Source: Planctomycetota bacterium (GTDB taxonomy: Bacteria; Planctomycetota; GCA-002687715; DRQF01). From it: 5,103 bases of DNA. The first letter of the stretch is position 1. The number at the start of each line of letters is the position of its first letter. Under the pieces are notes generated by a model. It worked only from the letters and a program-made list of their open reading frames with translations, made no database searches and had not been told where the DNA came from. A program made the translations under genes and the position numbers. Below are positions 1 to 5,103 of the stretch, piece by piece. The stretch covers positions 1-5,103 of the forward strand of contig JAJRYU010000162.1 of assembly GCA_024275615.1 (NCBI GenBank), given 5' to 3'.

Positions 1-174
1 CATGGAAGCTGGGTACTTGACACTCACACCGGCCGAATCATGGAAACTGCCCGCATCACAGCACTGGGTTCCGGCGCTTCGAGGTTCTATCTGGGGACGA
101 TTGTTAGCACTTCGACTCACCGGAACTCCCCGTCCAAGCTTGACCGAATTTCGACTCTTTTCTCATTGGTTTAG
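1..174 (+). CDS. Possible C-terminal tail of a convergent gene (partial, weak)
   Basis: Frame 1 is open from the left edge to a TAG at 172-174 and reads as a 57-residue tail beginning HGSWVLDTHTGRI. The first 35 or so residues look protein-like: a VLDTHTGRI stretch resembles the 'VxDTxTGxV' phrase common in beta-propeller or secreted proteins. The last 20 residues, rich in Ser, Thr and Arg, are unremarkable. If real, the gene lies mostly left of the window and converges on the nucleotidyltransferase gene, with about 110 bases (175-284) between the two stops. I see no terminator in that gap. I do not recognise a family and third-position bias is only slight, so this could be chance. The sequence left of the window would settle it. 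Confidence 0.25.
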   Translation, partial: HGSWVLDTHTGRIMETARITALGSGASRFYLGTIVSTSTHRNSPSKLDRISTLFSLV

Positions 175-284
175 GGAGCTTGGGTTTAGAGACAAGGTGC
201 GCTCATTCGTCGGCGTGTTAAAGAGGCTAAGAACAAGAAAACTCAAGGCACGCCAGGAATTGGTTAGTTTTGACAGACAAGAAT

Positions 285-1520
285 TCATCGCCAACCAACA
301 AGATGGCGAATCGGCTTGAGCAGACCATAGTCGACGAAAAGCGTTTTCAATCTGCCAACCAATCCTTTCTTGGATGGTGTCTCTGATCCCGCATCGCCGC
401 GCACAACTTCCCTCAGGCGATGCACAAAGAAGGGCCAGCGATCGCCGAAATTTTCTCGCGAACGCAAGTAAGTCGAAGTCCAATCAAAAGGTCGTTCTTG
501 CTGTGGATTAAGCAGTTTCTCGCAAAGCTCCGTGGATAGAAGCCTCGCTGTATGATCTTTGGCCAAGAGTTCCTTGACTTGAGCTGGCAGTTCAAGATCG
601 AACAGGCCGTCAATCTGCAATAAGGCGATATTGAGGATTCTCTCGCACCCGGCGTCTTGAGCAATCCGGAACACTCTGGGCCAATCCATTTCAGGATGTG
701 CGTTAAAACACTGCGCGACTCCTGCGATCTTCCCAAGGTCCAACCAACGTGCCTTGCTCGCTTGCACGACAAGAGCAAGGAAGCGATGTTGGCAATCCAA
801 AACGCGCAATTTACCCCCAAGAGGCCCGGCAAAGATCGAGTTTCGAAAAATGTCTTCCGTGTCAAATCTCAGTGACCAATATTGCGGTCCGAATGCCCAA
901 TGCAATTCCACCAAGATATTCGTTTTCGGGTCAATAAGCCTCAATTCGTGATGTTGTGATGCGTGAATCTCACTGAGGTCGACGTCCAGATCGTTCTTCC
1001 TGTATGACACGAAACCGCACGCTAGGAGCACCTCCTTGGCAGCAGAAATATCAGATCGGCGAAAAAACAAATCCAAGTCCCCGAACGATCTCAGAGCGAC
1101 GTCACCATAATCTAGGATGGCTTGTGTCGGCCCCTTGAAAGCGATTGACTCAATTCCACTGCTACGGAGAGATTCTTGGACTTGGAGTAGCTTCGAAAGT
1201 TGGCGCAGATTACTCGCAGCCAGTGACCGATAAAGAAGAGCGGACTCTTTCCAAACATCGCTGGGGACAATCCCATGAGCCCCGTTCTTTGCTAAGTTGT
1301 GGTAGACAGCCTGGTGAACACCATGATTCAAGGCCAATTGAAAGAATGCATTCCAGTCTACAATCTTGTTCAGATTCAGAATAAGGTCATGGCTCTTTCG
1401 CGAAGGCGTTGGGCAAAGAGAACACAGCAAGAGTGCCAGAAATTCTGGGCGTGCACTCTCAGTTCGCAAGGCACCATGCGTGGTTGTGTGCTCCATTTCT
1501 TCCACGGGTGTAGCGACCAA
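285..1520 (-). CDS. Nucleotidyltransferase-like protein, PF14907 (NTP_transf_5) type
   Basis: This 411-residue protein matches the pattern of the NTP_transf_5 family, a nucleotidyltransferase-fold group often found in polysaccharide and capsule loci, whose substrate is not established. The visible family signature is an AFKG motif at about residues 127-130, then LRSFGDLDLFF at about 143-153 with the paired acidic residues of GDLD expected to bind metal. HHELRLID follows at about 190-197, then VELHW at about 204-208, and a WLDLGKI segment at about 259-265. There is no signal peptide or clear membrane segment, so it should be cytoplasmic. The start is a TTG at 1520, chosen because a strong AGGAG lies 9 bases upstream; an in-frame ATG at 1496 would shorten it by 8 residues and has a poorer site. 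An in-frame stop at 1553-1551 blocks further extension. It sits 299 bases after the glycosyltransferase gene, behind a likely terminator, so it is probably transcribed separately. Family call fairly sure; function unknown. Confidence 0.85.
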   Translation of the reverse strand: MVATPVEEMEHTTTHGALRTESARPEFLALLLCSLCPTPSRKSHDLILNLNKIVDWNAFFQLALNHGVHQAVYHNLAKNGAHGIVPSDVWKESALLYRSLAASNLRQLSKLLQVQESLRSSGIESIAFKGPTQAILDYGDVALRSFGDLDLFFRRSDISAAKEVLLACGFVSYRKNDLDVDLSEIHASQHHELRLIDPKTNILVELHWAFGPQYWSLRFDTEDIFRNSIFAGPLGGKLRVLDCQHRFLALVVQASKARWLDLGKIAGVAQCFNAHPEMDWPRVFRIAQDAGCERILNIALLQIDGLFDLELPAQVKELLAKDHTARLLSTELCEKLLNPQQERPFDWTSTYLRSRENFGDRWPFFVHRLREVVRGDAGSETPSKKGLVGRLKTLFVDYGLLKPIRHLVGWR

Positions 1521-1527
1521 ACTTGCT

Positions 1528-1535
1528 CTCTCCTC
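1528..1535 (-). promoter_or_regulatory. Strong ribosome binding site that sets the TTG start
   Basis: On the minus strand GAGGAGAG runs from 1535 to 1528. The AGGAG core ends 9 bases before the TTG at 1520, a good spacing. It favours the TTG over the in-frame ATG at 1496. It also carries the third GGA motif of a leader with two AGGA-loop hairpins upstream (1612-1579), so it could double as a regulator binding site. Confidence 0.6.
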
Positions 1536-1578
1536 AGTGAAACGCCAACTTCAATTTCAACGACATATCTGGGCTATT

Positions 1579-1612
1579 CGCGTCCTCGCGTTCACTCACG
1601 CCTCCTGGCGTG
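1579..1612 (-). promoter_or_regulatory. Tandem AGGA-loop hairpins in the leader of the nucleotidyltransferase gene
   Basis: Read on the minus strand, 1612-1597 is CACGCC-AGGA-GGCGTG, a perfect 6-bp stem with a four-base loop. After six bases, 1590-1579 is CGCG-AGGA-CGCG, a perfect 4-bp stem with the same loop. The TTG start lies 58 bases further on, behind an AGGAG site. GGA exposed in the loops of short leader hairpins, together with a GGA in the Shine-Dalgarno, is the known layout of CsrA/RsmE targets. That reading is inference: the flanks do not match the full CsrA consensus, and the transcript start is unknown. Confidence 0.35.
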
Positions 1613-1698
1613 GCCTCGCATACGCTGTCACCTCTGGCCATCGAAGTGGCTCGCTTTGGCTAGTCGCCATCTGTTCGATTCTTCTCTACAATGGAGCC

Positions 1699-1722
1699 AA
1701 AAAGAGCCTCTTTTCGAGAGGC
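1699..1722 (-). terminator. Likely intrinsic terminator after the GT4 glycosyltransferase gene
   Basis: On the minus strand, 1722-1706 reads GCCTCT-CGAAA-AGAGGC, a perfect 6-bp stem with a five-base loop. It is followed at once by TCTTTTT (1705-1699). It lies about 100 bases after the glycosyltransferase stop and some 180 bases before the next start. No T-tract follows on the plus strand, so the direction is minus. The stem is short but GC-rich. It would separate the polysaccharide operon from the nucleotidyltransferase gene. Confidence 0.6.
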
Positions 1723-1739
1723 ACCAACGACGGCATCCA

Positions 1740-1769
1740 CAAACCTCGTTTGACAACGGCCTCGCCGTT
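1740..1769. repeat. Pair of adjacent small hairpins with identical CTC/GAG loops
   Basis: On the plus strand, 1740-1752 reads CAAAC-CTC-GTTTG and 1755-1769 reads AACGGC-CTC-GCCGTT. Both stems are perfect, have the same three-base loop, and are two bases apart. The outer CAAAC can also pair with GTTTG at 1767-1771, so the two can fold in alternative ways. A 10-bp palindrome, TGACTAGTCA, lies just beside them at 1782-1791. They fall between the glycosyltransferase stop and its terminator. No coding sequence is supported anywhere in 1521-1819; this stretch holds these hairpins, the terminator and the AGGA-loop leader. Confidence 0.5.
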
Positions 1770-1819
1770 TGTGAGTAGCTCTGACTAGTCATAAACCCTA
1801 CATGAGGCAGGTCCAACAG

Positions 1820-3013
1820 TCAATTTGATGTTTCTGACAGATTCACGAATTCAATTCCCTCCGTCTGAAGAACGCTCAGGACTTCATTTGCTTTCGAATC
1901 CCAAGTTTCTTCGGAAACACGCTGCCAACGTGGCTCTTCAGGGCCCGGATTCTCGATGGCTTGTCGGATCTGTTGAGCGAATTCTTCAGCGGTCTTGGCG
2001 ATTCGTACATGACCCTCGAAGCGTTCAAGTTCGCGAAACCAAGTGGACACAACTGGGCGCCCGACTGCCAAGTACTCCTTGAGCTTGACTGGATTGCAAG
2101 CCTCGATCCACTCACCGTCATTCCACGGCATGATGAGAACATCACATGCGGCCATATAATGTGCGACCTGCTGGTAGTCCTTTTGGCCGACAAAGTGAAC
2201 GTTCGGAAAATCGCACCATCCATCCGGGAGGGAACATGCTCCCACAAGAATGAACTGGAACTCTGGTATCGCTTCAACAACCTTGCGAAAAAGGGGTGGG
2301 TCAAAAGTGTGTGAGTCAATCCCACCAATAAACCCGATTCTCGGCCTTGCGATCTGCATAACGTCGCCCGGTTCACATCGATCTTCATCAGACTTGCGAA
2401 ATTGTTCGAAGTCAACGCCATGGTCCACAAACAAGCTCCGCTGGCAATCTTCTCCTTCAGCTTCGAGGAGCAGCCTAGAACAAAAGATTGTCAAAACCGA
2501 ATTCGTCTTGAGTTGTACATCGAAAGCTCGGATTGCTTTCGAGTCAACATGGGGAAACGCTTCAAATCGATCGGTCCTTTGATAGACGACTCCAGCGTTT
2601 TTGATCTTGTCACGGACTCCTGCTGCCGGGGGGCATGCCACCCATATGAGTGGATTTTTCATGCACAAGGATCTTGCGGCGCGAGAAACTTGCCAGGGCA
2701 TGATGATACTTGAAAGACTCCGGATCAGTTTCCCGGGGGCAGAAAATGCGCTCATCACGCTCATGTTCTTCTCAACAGTGACAAGACCACGACGAATGCT
2801 CTTCAGCTTTCGGATTACTCTTCGAAGAAACATCTTCCCTTCAGTCGGACGAGGAACCCGCATGCCAATGGAATTGACGTAGAGTACAGGGACCCGGCGT
2901 GCAAGACGTTTCATCATCTGCATATCGAAGTGACCGCGATTGTGATACCACCAATCCTCACCACCGAAACAAATCACTCCGTCAATCTTCGAAGTACTCG
3001 ATTGTTGAGTCAT
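1820..3013 (-). CDS. GT4-type (group 1, TuaH-like) glycosyltransferase
   Basis: This 397-residue cytoplasmic or membrane-associated enzyme would transfer a nucleotide-activated sugar onto a growing surface polysaccharide. The N-terminal half opens with CFGGEDWW and NRGHFD (about 15-30) and YVNSIGMR (about 45-52), an acceptor-side Rossmann half. YQRTDRFEAF follows at about 144-153. FVDHGVDFEQF (about 195-205) leads into the C-terminal donor half: RIGFIGGID (about 225-233), HFVGQKDYQQVAHYM (about 273-287), ACDVLIMPW (about 289-297) and NPVKLKEYLAVGRPVVS (about 307-323). In the EX7E position only the second Glu (E313) is present; residue 305 is Ala, with a Glu at 304. This is the usual form in TuaH-like members rather than damage. 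The ATG overlaps the upstream stop as ATGA with no clear Shine-Dalgarno, so translation is probably coupled. Length is normal for the family. The sugar it transfers cannot be told. Confidence 0.9.
   Translation of the reverse strand: MTQQSSTSKIDGVICFGGEDWWYHNRGHFDMQMMKRLARRVPVLYVNSIGMRVPRPTEGKMFLRRVIRKLKSIRRGLVTVEKNMSVMSAFSAPGKLIRSLSSIIMPWQVSRAARSLCMKNPLIWVACPPAAGVRDKIKNAGVVYQRTDRFEAFPHVDSKAIRAFDVQLKTNSVLTIFCSRLLLEAEGEDCQRSLFVDHGVDFEQFRKSDEDRCEPGDVMQIARPRIGFIGGIDSHTFDPPLFRKVVEAIPEFQFILVGACSLPDGWCDFPNVHFVGQKDYQQVAHYMAACDVLIMPWNDGEWIEACNPVKLKEYLAVGRPVVSTWFRELERFEGHVRIAKTAEEFAQQIRQAIENPGPEEPRWQRVSEETWDSKANEVLSVLQTEGIEFVNLSETSN
2983..3004 (-). other. Weak stem-loop downstream of the slippery heptamer
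   Basis: On the minus strand CAATC (3004-3000) can pair with GATTG (2987-2983) around a 12-base loop. It begins 11 bases after the slippery heptamer ends. Frameshift-stimulating structures usually start nearer (about 5-9 bases) and are stronger, so this is at best a poor stimulator. Confidence 0.15.
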
Positions 3014-3525
3014 TGGTTTTTTTCACCGATGAAGTTGGAAATGCGATCAAGGAGGGTCTTCGAAGCGTGAGGGCCAAGACGATGACTGCCTTGGGTATCG
3101 AATTCAAACGAACGCAGCTTTCTTGCCAAGTGTTCCTGGTCCGGACAAATCTCAACAAGTCCAAGTTGATCGAAGCGCTCAGCGGTGTCGACCTGATGGT
3201 CATTCCGCATTTCATTCAGCCTAGCGAGCCGCGGCATCAAGATCATGGGCACTGAGAAACGCAAGGCGCTGATAATCGTCCCCATTCCAGCATGGGCAAT
3301 GACCAAGTCAGATGATTTCATCCGACTCTCGTATTCAATTGGGCTGAGATTGCGTTCCCAATTCATATGTCTCGGTGTGTAGTCTCCAGGACCGATTTGG
3401 GCCAAGAAATCCAGATCGTCCTTGGTCGATGCCCACTCATCAACACAAGAAATCAAGCGGTCAAAAGGCATATGACCACCGACAGTGATGAAGACAGACC
3501 GTTTGTTGGTTTTCGTTTTTGGCAT
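3010..3525 (-). CDS. Alg13/PssE-like glycosyltransferase half-enzyme (GT28 C-terminal domain)
   Basis: At 171 residues this is the length of the stand-alone GT28 C-terminal (donor-binding) subunits such as Alg13, PssE and EpsE-type proteins. The family pattern is clear: VFITVGGHMPFDRLI (about 11-25), QIGPGDYTPRH (about 43-53), PIEYESRMKSSDLVIAHAGMGTI (about 62-84) with the HAGxGT nucleotide-sugar loop, then MILMPRLARLNE and DHQ (about 94-111). Such proteins normally work with an Alg14/PssD-type membrane partner that binds the lipid acceptor. No such gene is in the window: upstream is the Wzz-like gene and downstream the GT4 gene. The ATG at 3525 is the first start after an in-frame stop at 3552-3550; its Shine-Dalgarno is weak. 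The TGA overlaps the next ATG. The last codons, GAA AAA AAC, form a slippery heptamer. The 136 bases upstream (3526-3661) hold no gene, only a weak hairpin (3568-3584). Confidence 0.88.
   Translation of the reverse strand: MPKTKTNKRSVFITVGGHMPFDRLISCVDEWASTKDDLDFLAQIGPGDYTPRHMNWERNLSPIEYESRMKSSDLVIAHAGMGTIISALRFSVPMILMPRLARLNEMRNDHQVDTAERFDQLGLVEICPDQEHLARKLRSFEFDTQGSHRLGPHASKTLLDRISNFIGEKNQ
3016..3022 (-). other. Candidate -1 ribosomal frameshift site (A AAA AAC)
   Basis: On the minus strand, bases 3022-3016 read A AAA AAC in the zero frame of the Alg13-like gene (codons GAA AAA AAC), followed by CAA and TGA. A -1 slip continues as CCA (3016-3014) and ATG (3013-3011), which is the start codon frame of the GT4 gene, with no stop in between. 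The product would be a fused protein of about 570 residues. The run is seven A, so transcriptional slippage is also possible. No strong stimulator is seen: there is no clear internal Shine-Dalgarno upstream and only a weak 5-bp hairpin downstream. Confidence 0.3.
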
Positions 3526-3567
3526 CTTGATGATTCTTCGGTGTCTATTTCATCTGGATTCATCAAA

Positions 3568-3584
3568 GGCGATTCATCGTCGCC
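3568..3584 (-). other. Small hairpin in the gap before the Alg13-like gene
   Basis: GGCGA (3584-3580 on the minus strand) pairs with TCGCC (3572-3568) around a 7-base loop and is followed by TTTGATG. A second 5-bp pairing (TCAAG with CTTGA, 3606-3588) lies just upstream. The stem is short and the T run has only three bases, so it is more likely a leader or partial attenuator structure than a terminator, or chance. GATGAATC also occurs twice here. Confidence 0.15.
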
Positions 3585-3661
3585 AACTCAAGGTAACCAA
3601 ACTTGATTTTGCTCCATGGGGCGACAAGTTTCGATGCCAGAGGTCTCGCTTATTGAATGAG

Positions 3662-5103
3662 CTATATGGGGCCATCCGCCCCGAGGAAACCGGGGGCATG
3701 AAAACGGCGATGAGTGACGACAAGTCCACTGACTCGGCTTCCACCTTGCTCTACGAGGCCCGCTGCAAAAGCGATGTCATTAGAACTATCCGTGTTTGCC
3801 TTCGCCACAAAAACGAAATCCCTCACAAATCCCAAGACCTTCATGACGTCGCCATAGCCAAGTACGGGATCACAATCCACAAGGATGAGATCGAATTGTT
3901 CTTTAAACTCTTCGATGATCGCTTCGATGGAGCGAACCTTACCGACCACCGGTTCTGAAACGTCTGTTGAGAGCAAGGGACCGTTTTCGGCAAGAAGACG
4001 AATTGGACCGAATTCGGCTTGAGAGGCATCAATTGCCGTGAAACCTGGTTTCCTTTGATTCCAATCGACGATGAGAACTCGCTTCTGGGTTCGTTGCCAG
4101 ACCCGCATCGCCAGATTAGCAACGAAAGTTGTGACTCCAGCCCCTCCCTTGACGCTCGTGAACGCCAACACGCGCGCTCCTCGTTGAGTTGATTTCTCTA
4201 GCTGCAAAAGGGATGAACAGAGATCAAGCTGGTCAGTCAACAAGGAATAGTCTTTTTGTGCTGAGCCATAGCAGGTCAAATTGGCGAACGCCTCAGGCCA
4301 GGGCATGCCCACACCCGAACTCTTGCGAGTTCCATACAGTTTCTTGGTTCGTCGCATCTGCCGCTTGCTACGGTAGTCTGGAATGGTCGCAAGAAGAGTA
4401 TAGTCCGCATTCTTGAGGATTTCGACTGGTGCGCAAATCGACTTGTCAAGGACGCCGCTCATTCCAGCCAATAGAAAACCAACCGCTAGGGAAAGAGCAA
4501 CACCAACGGTGAGAAAAACCATGTTAGAGTTCCCGTCAGGCGCTGTGGGAAGAACTGCACCTTGAAGGACCGTTTGATCACCAAAAATCTTGGCTTCAAG
4601 CATGTACCTCTGTCTAACTAGTGCTTCCATCCGGAACTTGTTGTTGTCCCGGCGAATCTCCTGGTCCAATAGGCCCTTCTTCAACTTGCTCAGAGGATCC
4701 TGCAATTGCGTCAGTTTCTTAAGCTCTATTTTCGCGGCATTAAGCGCCGCTTTGTTTTCTTTGACAGCCATCTTCTGGCTGCGTACATCTACTTTCAAGA
4801 GCTCAATCTGCTGGAAGAGAAGGTCTTTTTGGGTATTGGGTATTGGGTCGGGCTGAATGGTGAGAAGTGGTTTTTCCTTTTCCAAGGCCTTAACTAGACC
4901 GGAAACCGTTCTTTCCAAGCTTGCATATTGTTCAGTTCCGTTTTTGTATGGCGAAACGGTCAGCGCATCCCGCGCTTTTATCAGCGCCTGCAAGATTCCA
5001 ACCCGTTCTGGGTTCTGCGTTGTCACGGGAGCTTGGGGAATTTCAGCAGCCATTGCTTTGAATTGTCTCTCGTAAGCTTCAAGCCGCAGCTCGTCTTGCC
5101 GCA
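3662..5103 (-). CDS. Wzz/GumC-type chain-length regulator fused to a degenerate BY-kinase/CpaE-like ATPase (5' end missing)
   Basis: The frame is open to the right edge with no stop, so the N terminus lies outside; 480 residues are visible and the ATG at 5053 is probably internal. The residues just before it (RQDELRLEAYERQFK) look like Wzz coiled coil. Numbering from that ATG: a periplasmic coiled-coil segment (about 75-160), a GAVLPTAP motif (165-172), the second membrane helix (about 178-197), then LDKSI and LLATIPDY (about 202-227), as in Wzc/GumC/EpsF-type inner-membrane proteins that set polysaccharide length and drive export. The cytoplasmic ATPase domain (about 293-450) has FTSVKGGAGVTT as Walker A, VLIVDWNQRKPG as Walker A' and FDLILVDCDP as Walker B. 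The P-loop Lys is Val307, the second Asp of A' is Asn332, and there is no C-terminal tyrosine cluster. It is thus probably not an active tyrosine kinase. It may still bind nucleotide like CpaE/TadZ or BcsQ proteins with GATT-type P-loops. It leads the visible operon. Confidence 0.88.
   Translation of the reverse strand, partial: RQDELRLEAYERQFKAMAAEIPQAPVTTQNPERVGILQALIKARDALTVSPYKNGTEQYASLERTVSGLVKALEKEKPLLTIQPDPIPNTQKDLLFQQIELLKVDVRSQKMAVKENKAALNAAKIELKKLTQLQDPLSKLKKGLLDQEIRRDNNKFRMEALVRQRYMLEAKIFGDQTVLQGAVLPTAPDGNSNMVFLTVGVALSLAVGFLLAGMSGVLDKSICAPVEILKNADYTLLATIPDYRSKRQMRRTKKLYGTRKSSGVGMPWPEAFANLTCYGSAQKDYSLLTDQLDLCSSLLQLEKSTQRGARVLAFTSVKGGAGVTTFVANLAMRVWQRTQKRVLIVDWNQRKPGFTAIDASQAEFGPIRLLAENGPLLSTDVSEPVVGKVRSIEAIIEEFKEQFDLILVDCDPVLGYGDVMKVLGFVRDFVFVAKANTDSSNDIAFAAGLVEQGGSRVSGLVVTHRRFHAPGFLGADGPI
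4828..4848 (-). repeat. Three-copy 7-base tandem repeat inside the Wzz-like gene
   Basis: On the minus strand two ACCCAAT units (4848-4835) are followed by ACCCAAA (4834-4828). They encode the stretch DPIPNTQK just before the periplasmic coiled coil. Because 7 is not a multiple of 3, gain or loss of one unit would shift the frame and cut the protein before its second membrane helix. Copy number is low, so slippage may be rare. Confidence 0.6.

Noticed and set aside
1..120. Minus-strand frame open to the left edge from a GTG at 120 preceded by GGGGAG
   Set aside because: The ribosome-site match is fair, but the 40 visible residues do not resemble a protein N terminus, and the plus-strand reading of the same bases looks better.
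288..309. 6-bp inverted repeat (TCGCCA and TGGCGA) at the end of the nucleotidyltransferase gene
   Set aside because: The 10-base loop, lack of a T-tract and position inside the coding end make a terminator unlikely.
2..319. Plus-strand 105-codon frame starting with ATG at position 2
   Set aside because: It overlaps the end of the well-supported nucleotidyltransferase gene by 35 bases, has an unnatural composition rich in Arg, Leu and Trp, and competes with the more protein-like frame 1.
1621..1660. Possible sigma-70 promoter for the nucleotidyltransferase gene (TTCGAT, 17 bases, TATGCG)
   Set aside because: The -35 element matches the consensus at only two positions, too weak to call.
1299..1788. 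Two overlapping plus-strand frames of 159 and 140 codons spanning the gene start and the non-coding gap
   Set aside because: They run antisense to the N-terminal part of the nucleotidyltransferase gene, show no recognisable motif, and have no convincing ribosome site.
1628..1816. Minus-strand 62-codon frame between the glycosyltransferase and the nucleotidyltransferase gene
   Set aside because: It starts at TTG without a Shine-Dalgarno, reads through all the hairpins and the terminator, and has a Cys- and Trp-rich composition without family features.
3485..3958. Plus-strand 157-codon frame across the gap between the Wzz-like and Alg13-like genes
   Set aside because: It is antisense to the conserved Wzz ATPase domain over most of its length and shows no motif of its own.

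Overview
The window looks like part of a surface-polysaccharide (exopolysaccharide or capsule) gene cluster from a bacterium with medium GC content. All four well-supported genes lie on the minus strand and so read from right to left. The style of the proteins suggests a planctomycete-like organism: the glycosyltransferase opens with a GGEDWW...NRGH...NSIGMR block, and a chain-length regulator is fused to a CpaE-like, degenerate ATPase domain. This assignment rests on recognition alone, with no marker gene, and is moderate at best.

In order of transcription, the first gene (5103 to 3662) enters from the right edge. It encodes a Wzz/GumC-like coiled-coil and membrane protein fused to a BY-kinase-type P-loop domain whose key residues are altered. 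After a 136-base gap comes a small Alg13/PssE-like GT28 half-enzyme (3525 to 3010). Its stop overlaps the start of a GT4-type glycosyltransferase (3013 to 1820) in an ATGA junction. A likely intrinsic terminator (1722 to 1699) follows about 100 bases downstream. A 299-base non-coding stretch with several short perfect hairpins then leads to a stand-alone gene for a PF14907-type nucleotidyltransferase-like protein (1520 to 285), which starts at TTG behind a strong Shine-Dalgarno sequence. The left end (1 to 174) may hold the tail of a convergent plus-strand gene, but this is weak.

The genes fit one pathway. The two glycosyltransferases would add sugars to a lipid-linked carrier on the cytoplasmic side, and the Wzz-like protein would control chain length and export in the inner membrane. 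The nucleotidyltransferase-like protein has an unknown substrate and is probably a separately transcribed accessory gene.

The points most worth a second look are these: a canonical A AAA AAC slippery heptamer just before the Alg13-like stop codon, with the downstream glycosyltransferase exactly in the -1 frame; the loss of the P-loop lysine, the oligomerisation arginines and the tyrosine tail in the Wzz-linked ATPase; two hairpins with AGGA loops upstream of an AGGAG ribosome binding site, which resembles a CsrA/Rsm target; and a 7-base tandem repeat inside the Wzz coding region.
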